A stretch of DNA of 64,000 nucleotides, from assembly GCA_963849105.1 (NCBI GenBank), contig CAWKGD010000006.1, positions 248,001 to 312,000 on the forward strand, read 5' to 3'. Source of the DNA: CAVRXQ01 sp963849105 (GTDB lineage: Bacteria > Actinomycetota > Acidimicrobiia > Acidimicrobiales > Bog-793). Both the position numbers and the translations under genes were made by a program. Positions 44,689 to 52,603 of the stretch are shown piece after piece (the stretch's first letter is position 1; every line of letters begins with the position of its first letter). A model generated the notes under the pieces. That model saw only the letters and a list, made by a program, of their open reading frames with translations, had not been told where the DNA came from and did not search any database.

Positions 44689-44791
44689 CGACGTCGGGCG
44701 GGCGTGGCCACATATCCTGCACGCCGCTCCCGTGCTGGTCAAGCGGATTTGTCGGCGTGTTTCCGCTCCACACTCCCCGACGTCGCGACCA

Positions 44792-44807
44792 TGTTCCACG
44801 GGAAACA
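44792..44807. promoter_or_regulatory. parS site
   Basis: TGTTCCACGGGAAACA differs by one base from the standard parS TGTTCCACGTGAAACA. It sits just upstream of parA, where origin-proximal parS sites often lie. A half-site GTTCCAC (44810-44815) follows directly. Confidence 0.8.
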
Positions 44808-44816
44808 AGTTCCACT

Positions 44817-45167
44817 GTGGTACGCAATATTGTGGCCACGGCGGAAGAGTGGGCTTGGGCGGCCGCGATCTTCGAGGGGTTCGGTGCCGTCACCACACTG
44901 AACAACGGGCGCGACCTCCGCCTGGCGCTCCATCTCACCGAACCGGATGTCGCCGAGCGTTATGCGGTGATCGTCGGGGTGCGGGTTCTCGGACCGTACG
45001 CCGGGCCGCCGACGGCAAGCGGGGTAGCACGCCGTCCCTCGTTCCGCTGCAACCTCAACGGCCGACGTGCGGTCACCGCAGCCGAGAAGATGTGGGACTG
45101 GTTCGGCGCCCGGACGCGCGCCCGGATCGCCGAGCTCGGATTCGCGCCATTCGGGCGCCCTTCTTAG
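44817..45167 (+). CDS. Orphan LAGLIDADG-like protein, probably nuclease-dead
   Basis: A 116-residue protein with one LAGLIDADG-like motif, WAAAIFEGFGAV, where active homing endonucleases have an acidic residue before the last Gly (pattern GxFEGEG). Here that position is Phe, so metal-dependent cutting is unlikely. The rest (LRLALHLTEPDVAERYAVIV, RAVTAAEKMWDWFGARTRAR) follows the small single-domain LAGLIDADG proteins seen in actinobacteria. The start is uncertain (GTG 44817 or GTG 44832). It lies between parS and rsmG, and its stop overlaps that of rsmG by four bases. Confidence 0.65.
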   Translation: MVRNIVATAEEWAWAAAIFEGFGAVTTLNNGRDLRLALHLTEPDVAERYAVIVGVRVLGPYAGPPTASGVARRPSFRCNLNGRRAVTAAEKMWDWFGARTRARIAELGFAPFGRPS

Positions 45168-45781
45168 AACAGTGGGCGTTTCGCCGGGATACCGATTCGA
45201 CGCGGATAACGCAGATCCGGTGGTGCAACCGAGCGGAGCACGGCAAAGTGGAGCGGCGTCGAGACCTCCGACTCGAGAACAAGACCGAGCTTGGAGAGTC
45301 CCCCCTCCGGCCAGCGCTCGCCGTTCGATCCTTCTGGCGGCTCAGAGACGACGAGAACCCCGCCCGGGACGAGGAAGCCGACGCCGCACTCTGCGGTGAC
45401 GGCCGGACGTCCGAACGCCCGTGCTACGACCGCGTCAAACGCCGAGCGCAGCTCCGGACGGCGTGCGGCGACCTCGGCGCGCTCGCCAACCACCGAAACC
45501 CGCTCGGGGAGGCCAAGCGCGGCGACTGCTGCAGCGAGGTCGTTCGCCCGTTCGATTCTGCCGTCGAGCAGGACGAACGTCGTCTTCGGCAAACTCAGAG
45601 CCAGGACGAGACCGGGAACTCCGGCACCACTGCCGAGGTCGAGGACGCACTTCGCGAGGGCGAGTTCCGGGAACGCGTCCAGGTACGCGCGGGCATGGGC
45701 GATGTGGCTGCGGACATTGCCGGGGCCGAGGCTCCCTGTCTGTTGGGCACGTTCGAAGATCGGGGCGAGCTCGGTGACGAT
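45164..45781 (-). CDS. rsmG: 16S rRNA (guanine-527-N7) methyltransferase, no standard start codon
   Basis: Methylates G527 of 16S rRNA with SAM. The motif VLDLGSGAGVPGLVLAL, then FVLLDGRIERANDLAAAV and VVARAFGRPAVTAE identify RsmG. The conserved N-terminal segment LAPIFERAQQTGSLGPGNVR is in frame upstream, yet no ATG, GTG, TTG or CTG precedes it after the in-frame stop that lies inside jag. An ATC at 45779-45781 is placed where the protein should begin and is used here as a provisional start. The first standard start in frame (TTG 45592) lies after the SAM motif and would give a dead fragment. It is downstream of jag. Confidence 0.87.
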   Translation of the reverse strand: MVTELAPIFERAQQTGSLGPGNVRSHIAHARAYLDAFPELALAKCVLDLGSGAGVPGLVLALSLPKTTFVLLDGRIERANDLAAAVAALGLPERVSVVGERAEVAARRPELRSAFDAVVARAFGRPAVTAECGVGFLVPGGVLVVSEPPEGSNGERWPEGGLSKLGLVLESEVSTPLHFAVLRSVAPPDLRYPRRIGIPAKRPLF

Positions 45782-45800
45782 TCGCCCCGGGACAGCAGAG

Positions 45801-46730
45801 TTATTCGGCGTCTTCGCCGCCGTCGTCGGTCGCTTCCTCTGCCGGGCGAATCACGACGTAGCGACGCGGCTCGAAGCCTTCGGAGGTGGTTCCGAGCTCC
45901 GCGAACTCAGCGATCGTGTCGTGGACGATCTTTCGATCCGCGGCTCCCATCGGTTCCAGTGCCTCGGCAACACCTGAGGCGACGACCTCTTCGGCCCGGC
46001 GGCGGGCGAACGTGGCCAGCGCCTCGGCCCGGCGCTTGCGGAAACCCGCGACGTCGACGACGACGCGAAGGACCTGGTCCTCGCCGTGGCGGTGGACGAC
46101 GGTGCGCGCCAGCTCTTGCAAGGCGTCGAGCGTCGTGCCCCGGGGGCCGATCAGCAACCCAAGATCCTCCCCGTCGACGTCAACGAAAATGTGCTCGTCG
46201 TCGGCGTGCGCCGCCGTCGTCGCCTCGTACCCGAAGCGCTCGATGACGCCGCGAACAAACGAAGACGCGAGATCGATCTGTTCCTCAACGCTCATCTCTG
46301 ACTCCTTGTCCATTCGGCTGGTTTCGCTCGGCCGCCCGCTCGGCGACTTCCTTCCGCGTCCTGCACGCCGCCGCCGCGGGCGTGTCCGCGTCGACGCCGT
46401 CGCGTCGGCTTCGGTCTCCACCGCCGCCGCGGTGACCGTCCTCCGCTTCGTACCAGCCGTCGCCGCGCGCCCGGACGCCGATGAAGCGCGCGTCGCGCCG
46501 GACGAGCGGGACGCTCGTGACGCGCGGTCACGCTGGGGCCGCTTCGGCCGAACGATCGTCGGCCGCACCCGGGCGCGAACCCGGGCCTCCCCACGGCCGA
46601 TGCCAAACAGGCCGGCGCGCGGCTCAGAGACGACGACGACCTCGGCATCCTGCTCGTCGACCCCGAGTTGGTCAAGGGCGGCGTCTAGGGCTTCGGCGAC
46701 CGTTCTCCCTGTGGTCTCGACCCACTCCAT
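45801..46730 (-). CDS. jag: RNA-binding protein Jag/KhpB (Jag_N, KH, R3H)
   Basis: A 309-residue protein with a Jag_N domain (WVETTGRTVAEALDAALDQL, GLFGIGRGEARVRARV), a 90-residue basic Ala/Ser/Arg-rich linker, a KH domain with the GxxG loop LLIGPRGTTLDALQELAR, and an R3H domain (ADRKIVHDTIAEF). It binds RNA and is linked to cell elongation in other Gram-positives. It lies between rsmG and yidC, the standard order in the origin region. Confidence 0.93.
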   Translation of the reverse strand: MEWVETTGRTVAEALDAALDQLGVDEQDAEVVVVSEPRAGLFGIGRGEARVRARVRPTIVRPKRPQRDRASRASRSSGATRASSASGRAATAGTKRRTVTAAAVETEADATASTRTRPRRRRAGRGRKSPSGRPSETSRMDKESEMSVEEQIDLASSFVRGVIERFGYEATTAAHADDEHIFVDVDGEDLGLLIGPRGTTLDALQELARTVVHRHGEDQVLRVVVDVAGFRKRRAEALATFARRRAEEVVASGVAEALEPMGAADRKIVHDTIAEFAELGTTSEGFEPRRYVVIRPAEEATDDGGEDAE

Positions 46731-46732
46731 GA

Positions 46733-47887
46733 CTATCGAGGACGACGGGGACGCTTGGAGCGCGAGCGGGTTTGCCCGCGCGCCGGCGAGCCGCCGGGGC
46801 CGCGTCCTCCAGGCGGGATCGCCCCGCGGCCGTTGCCGGACGGAGACGGCGTGGGACGCGGAGGTGGCGGGGCCTGTTCGGCGCGAGATGCATTCGCCGG
46901 CTTGTCGGCCGGTTCAAGCGCTGGCGCTGGCGGCAACAACCGCTGGAGAAAGCCCTTTTGTCGAGTCTCGGTGGCTTTGGTGTCGACGACCTTTGCGTCG
47001 GATTTCATCCGCGCGTGCATCTGGGCCAACGACTCCCTGATGTGCGGATCACGCCGGTACATGAACTCCTGCTGGCTGATGCGGAAGAGGCTCGAGACGA
47101 TGAAGTAAATGTTCACGCCGGCGGGGATGGCGATGTAGATGACCGCGAAGATGATCGGCATGATGCGTTGCATCTGTTGCATCTGCGGGTTGGCGGCCGC
47201 TGCGGCGGCGTTACGACCGCTCACCTGCTTGATCTGGATGTACTGCAATGCGATCGCGACGAGGATCAGCGCGATGAGCGGAACCTTGGATCCCCACGAC
47301 AGTCCCGAGGAGCGAACCGAGTCGGCGAGATTGATCCCGAGCGCGTTCAGATGGCCGTGCGCGTGCTCGACGGCGCGGAACAGCTTCGAGCCGCGGTTGA
47401 TGTAAAGCGGCTGCGGGCAGACTCTCCCGTAGCTCAGTGCGTGGCAGTACGCATGCGCCGCCGCCGCGTTCGCGAAGTTCTTCGTGTGGATGAGGCCCCG
47501 GATCGTCCCGTAAAGGATCCAGAAGATCGGCAACTGCAAGAGCATCGGAAGGCAGCCCCCGGTCGGGCTAACGCCGTTCTCCCGATACAGCGCCATCATT
47601 TCTTCGTTGAGGTGCTGGCGGGCCTCTTGCTTCTCTGCCGCCGTCATCGACGGATTCGTCTTGTAGCGGGCTTGGATCTTCTTCAGCTCCGGAGCGAGGA
47701 GTTGCATCTTCATCATCGAACGCGTCGCGCGCCGCGTGATCGGAAAGACGACGATCATCGTGACAATCGTCAACAGCGCGATCGCGAACGCATAGTTCGG
47801 AACGAGCGTGTAGAACGCGGCGATCAGCCAGGCGAACGCGATGAAGAACGGGTGAGCTATCTCTCCGATAGATGAGGCGAAGATCAC
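46733..47887 (-). CDS. yidC: Membrane protein insertase YidC
   Basis: Inserts and folds membrane proteins, alone or with SecYEG. The GTG at 47887 gives 384 residues: transmembrane helices at about residues 10-30, 37-60 and three more further on, the positively charged groove region FPITRRATRSMMKMQLLAPE, the C1 coiled coil, GGCLPMLLQLPIFWILYGTI, and a Pro/Gly/Arg-rich C-terminal tail. It is the short actinobacterial form without the large periplasmic domain. GAGGGGC lies directly before the start, ten bases after the yidD stop. Confidence 0.94.
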   Translation of the reverse strand: MIFASSIGEIAHPFFIAFAWLIAAFYTLVPNYAFAIALLTIVTMIVVFPITRRATRSMMKMQLLAPELKKIQARYKTNPSMTAAEKQEARQHLNEEMMALYRENGVSPTGGCLPMLLQLPIFWILYGTIRGLIHTKNFANAAAAHAYCHALSYGRVCPQPLYINRGSKLFRAVEHAHGHLNALGINLADSVRSSGLSWGSKVPLIALILVAIALQYIQIKQVSGRNAAAAAANPQMQQMQRIMPIIFAVIYIAIPAGVNIYFIVSSLFRISQQEFMYRRDPHIRESLAQMHARMKSDAKVVDTKATETRQKGFLQRLLPPAPALEPADKPANASRAEQAPPPPRPTPSPSGNGRGAIPPGGRGPGGSPARGQTRSRSKRPRRPR

Positions 47888-47897
47888 GCCACGCCCC

Positions 47898-48128
47898 TCA
47901 ACTGGGCACGGGGTCGAAGCCCCGTCCGCCGGCGGGACGACACCGGCCGATCCGGCGCAGCGCGAGCAATCCGCCACGGAAGACGCCGTGGGTCTCGATC
48001 GCTTCGACGGCGTACGCCGAGCACGACGGGACGAATCGGCACGGCGAAGGCTTTCCCAGACGTGCCGCTTGATAGAGGCGAATGAAGGCGGCGCAGGCCG
48101 ATCGGCCCGCCCTCGTCGCTCGGTTCAT
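47898..48128 (-). CDS. yidD: Membrane protein insertion efficiency factor YidD
   Basis: A 76-residue protein with the YidD core LYQAARLGKPSPCRFVPSCS and AYAVEAIETHGVFRG, including the conserved Cys residues. Its ATG overlaps the rnpA stop (ATGA, 48125-48128). It acts with YidC, which follows ten bases later. Confidence 0.94.
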   Translation of the reverse strand: MNRATRAGRSACAAFIRLYQAARLGKPSPCRFVPSCSAYAVEAIETHGVFRGGLLALRRIGRCRPAGGRGFDPVPS

Positions 48129-48469
48129 CGGGTCTCCCCGCTCGCCCGCCGCATCGTCTCGATCACCTGTTCCCTCAGTTCGCCAAAGCGAAGGTTGACA
48201 ACCCCGCGGCCGACACCGATCAGGTACGCCCCGGGGGCGAGATCAGGTGATGCCTCCGCCGCGATCACCCGTAGGCGGCGGCGGCAGCGGTTCCGGACGA
48301 CGGCTCCTCCGACATGCCGACCGACGGCGTAGGCGACGGACACGACACCTCCACCGTCCTCCAGCGGCAGGAAGTGTACCGTGACGGCCCCGTCACGGGC
48401 CCGACGAGGACTCGCAGCGAGCTCGCGAAAGCGTTCATGGCCCCGCACTCTCGGGGGACGCCCGCTCAA
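48125..48469 (-). CDS. rnpA: Ribonuclease P protein component
   Basis: Protein subunit of RNase P, 114 residues: RFRELAASPRRARDGAVTVH, VAYAVGRHVGGAVVRNRCRR and RLRVIAAE, with the RNR motif that contacts the RNA. The TTG start at 48469 overlaps the rpmH stop (TTGA), suggesting coupling; a GTG at 48448 is an alternative. Confidence 0.92.
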   Translation of the reverse strand: MSGRPPRVRGHERFRELAASPRRARDGAVTVHFLPLEDGGGVVSVAYAVGRHVGGAVVRNRCRRRLRVIAAEASPDLAPGAYLIGVGRGVVNLRFGELREQVIETMRRASGETR

Positions 48470-48600
48470 GCCGAAAGGCGTACCCGGCCGCGCCGACGTC
48501 GCGCCTTCAGGATCGCCCGACCGGCGCGTGTCGACATGCGGTGCCGAAATCCGTGTCTTTTCGCGCGTTTACGGTTGTTCGGCTGAAAGGTTCGCTTCAT
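48466..48600 (-). CDS. rpmH: 50S ribosomal protein bL34
   Basis: A 44-residue basic protein, MKRTFQPNNRKRAKRHGFRH, then RMSTRAGRAILKARRRRGR, the L34 signature. It is first of the rpmH-rnpA-yidD-yidC-jag-rsmG run and divergent from dnaA, the classical bacterial origin arrangement. Its stop is overlapped by the rnpA start. Confidence 0.97.
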   Translation of the reverse strand: MKRTFQPNNRKRAKRHGFRHRMSTRAGRAILKARRRRGRVRLSA

Positions 48601-48742
48601 CGCACCCCGATCGGAGGAACGTGGATGTTAGCGCGACTGTCGAGGGGTTCTCCTCGCCAAAAATGAAAATTGCCCAGAGCGTTCGCGACGGGTCCGCTAT
48701 ACGATGCTCGCCCGAGGGGCACAGCCGACGCCCGCGCGCTGC

Positions 48743-48774
48743 GAATCCACACTTGTGGACCCCCTTGTGGACAA
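48743..48774 (+). promoter_or_regulatory. DnaA-box cluster upstream of dnaA
   Basis: TGTGGACAA (48766-48774) is the exact reverse complement of the actinobacterial DnaA box TTGTCCACA. TGTGGACCC (48754-48762) and GAATCCACA (48743-48751) are two-mismatch neighbours. The cluster lies 25 bases before dnaA, so it may serve autoregulation as well as origin function. Confidence 0.75.
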
Positions 48775-48798
48775 CCTGCTCACGAAGGCGGCGCTAAC

Positions 48799-50157
48799 TT
48801 GCTCGATGCAAAAGAACTCTGGGATGGCTGTGCGGGCGCCATCCACTCCCAGGTCTCAGAAGCCGTGTGGCACGCCTGGTTTTCCGGCGTCCATCCGTCG
48901 GGGTTCCAGAACGGCACCCTCGTACTCACCGTGCCAAATGCCCACGTCAGAGAGCGCCTCGAGACACGCTTTGAGGCGTTGGTCCGTGCCGCAGTCATCG
49001 ATTCGGTCGGCACAGAGTTCCCGATTCGCTTCGACGTAGACCCGGCGGCAACCGGTCTGCTCGACGACGCCGAGGTCTCAGAGGAGCTCATCGAAACACC
49101 CGTTGCGCAACCGGAGAATCGACGTGGCGAGACCTCGATGACGCGTCGGTACACGTTCGACGGTTTCGTCATCGGTCCGTCGAATCGATTCGCGCACGCT
49201 GCGGCGCTGACGGTCGCGGAAGCACCGGGTCGCGCGTACAACCCGCTGTTCATTTTCGGCGCGGCCGGCCTTGGAAAAACGCACCTGCTCCAAGCGATCC
49301 GCAACTACGTCACAGAAAACTTCCCGCGGCACAACGTGCAGTACGTGCCTACGGAATCGATGCTGAACGAGTTCTTGGCCTCGATACAGAACAACACGAT
49401 GTCCGCGTTCAAGCGTCGCTATCGCGAATGCGACGTGCTCTTGATCGACGACATCCAGCAGATCGAAGGAAAAGAGGCCCTGCAAGAAGAGTTCTTCCAC
49501 ACGTTCAACGCGCTGCACGACAACATGCGCCAGTTGGTGCTGAGTTCCGACCGCCCGCCCGGATCGATAAAAACCCTGGAAGACAGGCTAAAAAGCCGGT
49601 TCATGTCCGGACTCGTCACCGAGATCAGCCCGCCAGAACTCGAAACACGGATCGCGATCCTGCGAACAAAGGCGCAGCACGAACGGCTGAGCGTCGATGA
49701 TCAAGTGCTCGAGTTCATCGCGAGCCTCGTCTCGGAAAACATCCGCGAACTCGAAGGGGCGTTGATCCGTGTCACCGCCTATGCGAGCTTGACCAAACAA
49801 GCACTCACCGCCGACTTGGCCGAACACGTGCTGTCCGATCTCGTCTCTGACCATCAACCGCGTCGAATCACCGCGCGCCAGATCCTCGAGATGAGCGCGG
49901 AGCACTTTGGCTTTACTGTCGACGAACTCACCAGCCCGAGCAGAAGACGTCCGCTCGTTATGGCGAGGCAGATCTCGATGTATCTCTTCCGCGAGCTCAC
50001 CGAATACTCATACCCCGCGATCGCGCGCGAATTCGGGGGGCGTGATCACACCACGGTGATCCACGCCGTCGACAAGATCTCCAAATTGATGAAAGAGCGC
50101 CGCCAGGTCTACGACCAGGTGAACGAGCTGACGCTGCGGATCCGTAGCGGACATTGA
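48799..50157 (+). CDS. dnaA: Chromosomal replication initiator DnaA
   Basis: AAA+ initiator, 452 residues from a TTG at 48799 (LLDAKELWDGCAGAIHSQVS). Domain I is followed by a short domain II. Domain III has Walker A FIFGAAGLGKTHLLQAI, Walker B VLLIDDIQQIEGKEA and the sensor region LSSDRPPGSIKTLEDRLKSR. Domain IV has the DNA-binding signature GGRDHTTVIHAVDKI. AAGG about ten bases upstream is a weak ribosome-binding site. Upstream DnaA boxes suggest autoregulation. Confidence 0.98.
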   Translation: MLDAKELWDGCAGAIHSQVSEAVWHAWFSGVHPSGFQNGTLVLTVPNAHVRERLETRFEALVRAAVIDSVGTEFPIRFDVDPAATGLLDDAEVSEELIETPVAQPENRRGETSMTRRYTFDGFVIGPSNRFAHAAALTVAEAPGRAYNPLFIFGAAGLGKTHLLQAIRNYVTENFPRHNVQYVPTESMLNEFLASIQNNTMSAFKRRYRECDVLLIDDIQQIEGKEALQEEFFHTFNALHDNMRQLVLSSDRPPGSIKTLEDRLKSRFMSGLVTEISPPELETRIAILRTKAQHERLSVDDQVLEFIASLVSENIRELEGALIRVTAYASLTKQALTADLAEHVLSDLVSDHQPRRITARQILEMSAEHFGFTVDELTSPSRRRPLVMARQISMYLFRELTEYSYPAIAREFGGRDHTTVIHAVDKISKLMKERRQVYDQVNELTLRIRSGH

Positions 50158-50402
50158 GCCAGCGCGCAAGGGAACAAGACGTGGAAAGCAACGGGATCGC
50201 GACCTGCCAAGCTGGGGATCGTGCGGCATTCGTTCACACGATTGGGTTGGTGGCCTCGCCACCTCTGTGAAAACGGTGGACGAGCGCCGAGCAACCACGA
50301 TGCCCTCACGCTGCACCTACCGTTGGTGATCCACAATTCACAACACCTACTACTACTGCTCTGCTTTCTTTAGATCATTGAGAAGAAGGGGGCGCGAGAT
50401 TC
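50158..50402 (+). other. Replication origin region between dnaA and dnaN (oriC)
   Basis: A 245-base non-coding gap. Its right half holds a DnaA box TGATCCACA (50327-50335), a 12-base spacer, the DnaA-trio run CTACTACTACTG (50347-50358), and then an AT-rich stretch (about 50359-50380, TTTCTTTAGATCATTG). This order of box, trios and AT-rich DNA is the basal unwinding element known from Bacillus subtilis oriC. Only this one strong box is visible here; others lie before dnaA. Confidence 0.72.
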
Positions 50403-51527
50403 GTGAAGTTCCGGACTGAACGGGACGCTCTTCTCGAAGCGTTGAGTACGACAGCGCGCGCGGCTTCCGCGCGTGCAAGTGTCAGCCTCGGTACGCAGAA
50501 CGTGCGACTCACCTTGCGCGGCAATCAGTTAGAGGTCGTCGGCTCGGATGCCGATCTTTCGATCGAGGTGTCGCAAACGGTGGCGGGGAGCGAGGACGGT
50601 TCGACCCAGATCCCGTCGCGCCTCGCTGTTGACATCGTGCGGGCGTTCGACCCGGGGGCGGTTCGGGTCGAATCAGACGACCAGGAGGTGAAGATCACCT
50701 CTGGCAAGGCGGAGTTCGACGTTCGGGTGCCGGTCGGCGCGGATGTCATGCGGCTGACCAACGTCGATGCGGACGGAATCACGCTCCCCGCCAGTCCTTT
50801 CGCTGAAGGATTGCGCCAAGTTGTGCCGGCCGCGCTCGCGGACGACACGAGAGCCCCGCAGCTCACAGGCGTGTTGATGGTTGCGGTCGATAATGGTTTG
50901 CGGCTCGTCGCGACGGACTCCTATCGCCTCGCTTTCAAGGATCTCGCTGGCCTCTCCGCACTCGCGCCGGGCTCCGAGGTACTGATTCCTGCTCGGGCGC
51001 TCGGTGAGATTCAACGCCTGGTGGCGGAAAAAGAGAAAGAGGGCGACGCGAAGCTCGTTTTCCGGCACAGTGACCTCGATGCGGTTTTCGAACTCGACGA
51101 CACGCGGCTTACGACACGACTTTTGAAGGGCCCTTTCCCCGACTATCAGCGGCTCTTGCCCGCTTCGTACCCGAACGCGCTCCACACGCCGCGGGACGAG
51201 CTTGCGAACGCGTTGCGGCGGGTGCGACTGATGGTGCGGGACGCGAAGGACGCCGCAACCCCGGTACGTGTGGCGTTCCGTCCCGACGGGGCGGATTTGA
51301 CGGTGCTCACGACCGAAAGCGGACGGGCCGCCGAGCAGATTTCCGGTGAGTACCAGGGCGAAGAGCTCGTCGTCGCGTTCAACCCGAACTACCTCCTCGA
51401 CGGCGTCGAGGCACTGCGATCAGACACGGTCATCATCGAGGTGATCGACTCGTCGAAGCCGGCGACCGTGCGGGCCGAGGGCGACGGGGACTACCGGTAC
51501 CTGCTGATGCCGGTGCGGGTCTCCTGA
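50403..51527 (+). CDS. dnaN: DNA polymerase III beta subunit (sliding clamp)
   Basis: A 374-residue clamp with the three-fold repeated fold: MKFRTERDALLEALSTTARA at the start, LRLVATDSYRLAFKDLAG in the second domain, and the closing DGDYRYLLMPVRVS typical of the C-terminus. GTG start. Its TGA is overlapped by the CTG that appears to start recF. Confidence 0.97.
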   Translation: MKFRTERDALLEALSTTARAASARASVSLGTQNVRLTLRGNQLEVVGSDADLSIEVSQTVAGSEDGSTQIPSRLAVDIVRAFDPGAVRVESDDQEVKITSGKAEFDVRVPVGADVMRLTNVDADGITLPASPFAEGLRQVVPAALADDTRAPQLTGVLMVAVDNGLRLVATDSYRLAFKDLAGLSALAPGSEVLIPARALGEIQRLVAEKEKEGDAKLVFRHSDLDAVFELDDTRLTTRLLKGPFPDYQRLLPASYPNALHTPRDELANALRRVRLMVRDAKDAATPVRVAFRPDGADLTVLTTESGRAAEQISGEYQGEELVVAFNPNYLLDGVEALRSDTVIIEVIDSSKPATVRAEGDGDYRYLLMPVRVS

Positions 51528-52603
51528 GCGAGGTTCACTGGCTCGAGCTCCGAGACTTTCGGAACTTCGAGCAGGCCCGCTTTGTCCCAAGCTCTTCGGG
51601 ACTCACGGTCGTAGCGGGAGAAAACGGCGCCGGCAAGACGAGCCTGCTGGAGGCGATCGCGTACGCGTCGACGCTCGGCTCGTTTCGAGGTATGCCGCGC
51701 GAAGCGCTTATCCGCAACGGCTCGTCACAGGCGGTCATCCGCGTGGAAACCGCGACCGACGACCGGACCGAACTAGTCGAAATTGAGATCGATCGCGACC
51801 GCAGGGACCGGGTACTGCGGAATCATCACCGTCCACGGCGGAACGCCGAGTTGCTCGAGACGCTGCGCGTGACGGTGTTCACTCCTGATGACCTCGCGCT
51901 CGTGAAAGGCGGACCCCAGTACCGGCGCGAGTACCTCGACAACGCCCTCGTCGCGGCGCATCCGCGGCGCTTGGAGCTGCGCCAGAACGTCGAACGGATT
52001 TTGCGCCAACGCGCGTCACTGCTCCGCCAAGCAGGGGGATTCCTTGGCCGGGACATCGCGTCGAGCCTCGACGTGTGGGATGCGCAACTGGCGGCCGCGG
52101 GCGAAGAACTTATCCGCGCCCGCGAGTCGCTCCTCCAAGAGATCGTCCCACTCGCCGATAAGGCATTTCGCGACCTGACGCGTGCGGACGACCCGCTCGT
52201 TCTCGCCTATCTGCGATCGTTCGGTGGTGAACTCGCCGACGCATTGAAAACCTCGCGCGACGAGGACGTCCGGCGCCAAGTAACGACGATCGGTCCGCAC
52301 CGCGACGACGTCGAAGTGAGGGTGGGAACGCTCGACGCGAGGACACGGGTCTCGCAGGGCCGTCAACGTTGCGCGACGCTTGCGCTCCGTCTCGCGGCGC
52401 ACGGCGCAGTCACCGCTTCGGCAAAGACGTCGCCCGTGTTGTTATTGGACGACGCTTTTTCCGAACTCGACGAACAGACGGCCGAAGCGCTGTTTCACGA
52501 ACTCCCCCCGGGTCAGGCGCTGCTCACGACGGCCGGACCGTTGCCGCCGGGAGCGGATCCAGCGATCGTCATCCGCGTTGCAAATGGAAGGCTGCTGCGA
52601 TGA
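51524..52603 (+). CDS. recF: DNA replication and repair protein RecF, apparent CTG start
   Basis: SMC-like ATPase of gap repair. The conserved N-terminus (LSEVHWLELRDFRNFEQARF, then VVAGENGAGKTSLLEAIAYA with Walker A) begins at a CTG (51524-51526) that overlaps the dnaN stop as CTGA. No ATG, GTG or TTG occurs in this frame until 51692, which is past the Walker A motif and would give a non-functional fragment. With CTG the protein has 359 residues, close to the family. The signature and Walker B (SQGRQRCATLALRLAAHG, VLLLDDAFSELDEQTAEAL) are intact. It is coupled to dciA by an ATGA overlap. Confidence 0.92.
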   Translation: MSEVHWLELRDFRNFEQARFVPSSSGLTVVAGENGAGKTSLLEAIAYASTLGSFRGMPREALIRNGSSQAVIRVETATDDRTELVEIEIDRDRRDRVLRNHHRPRRNAELLETLRVTVFTPDDLALVKGGPQYRREYLDNALVAAHPRRLELRQNVERILRQRASLLRQAGGFLGRDIASSLDVWDAQLAAAGEELIRARESLLQEIVPLADKAFRDLTRADDPLVLAYLRSFGGELADALKTSRDEDVRRQVTTIGPHRDDVEVRVGTLDARTRVSQGRQRCATLALRLAAHGAVTASAKTSPVLLLDDAFSELDEQTAEALFHELPPGQALLTTAGPLPPGADPAIVIRVANGRLLR

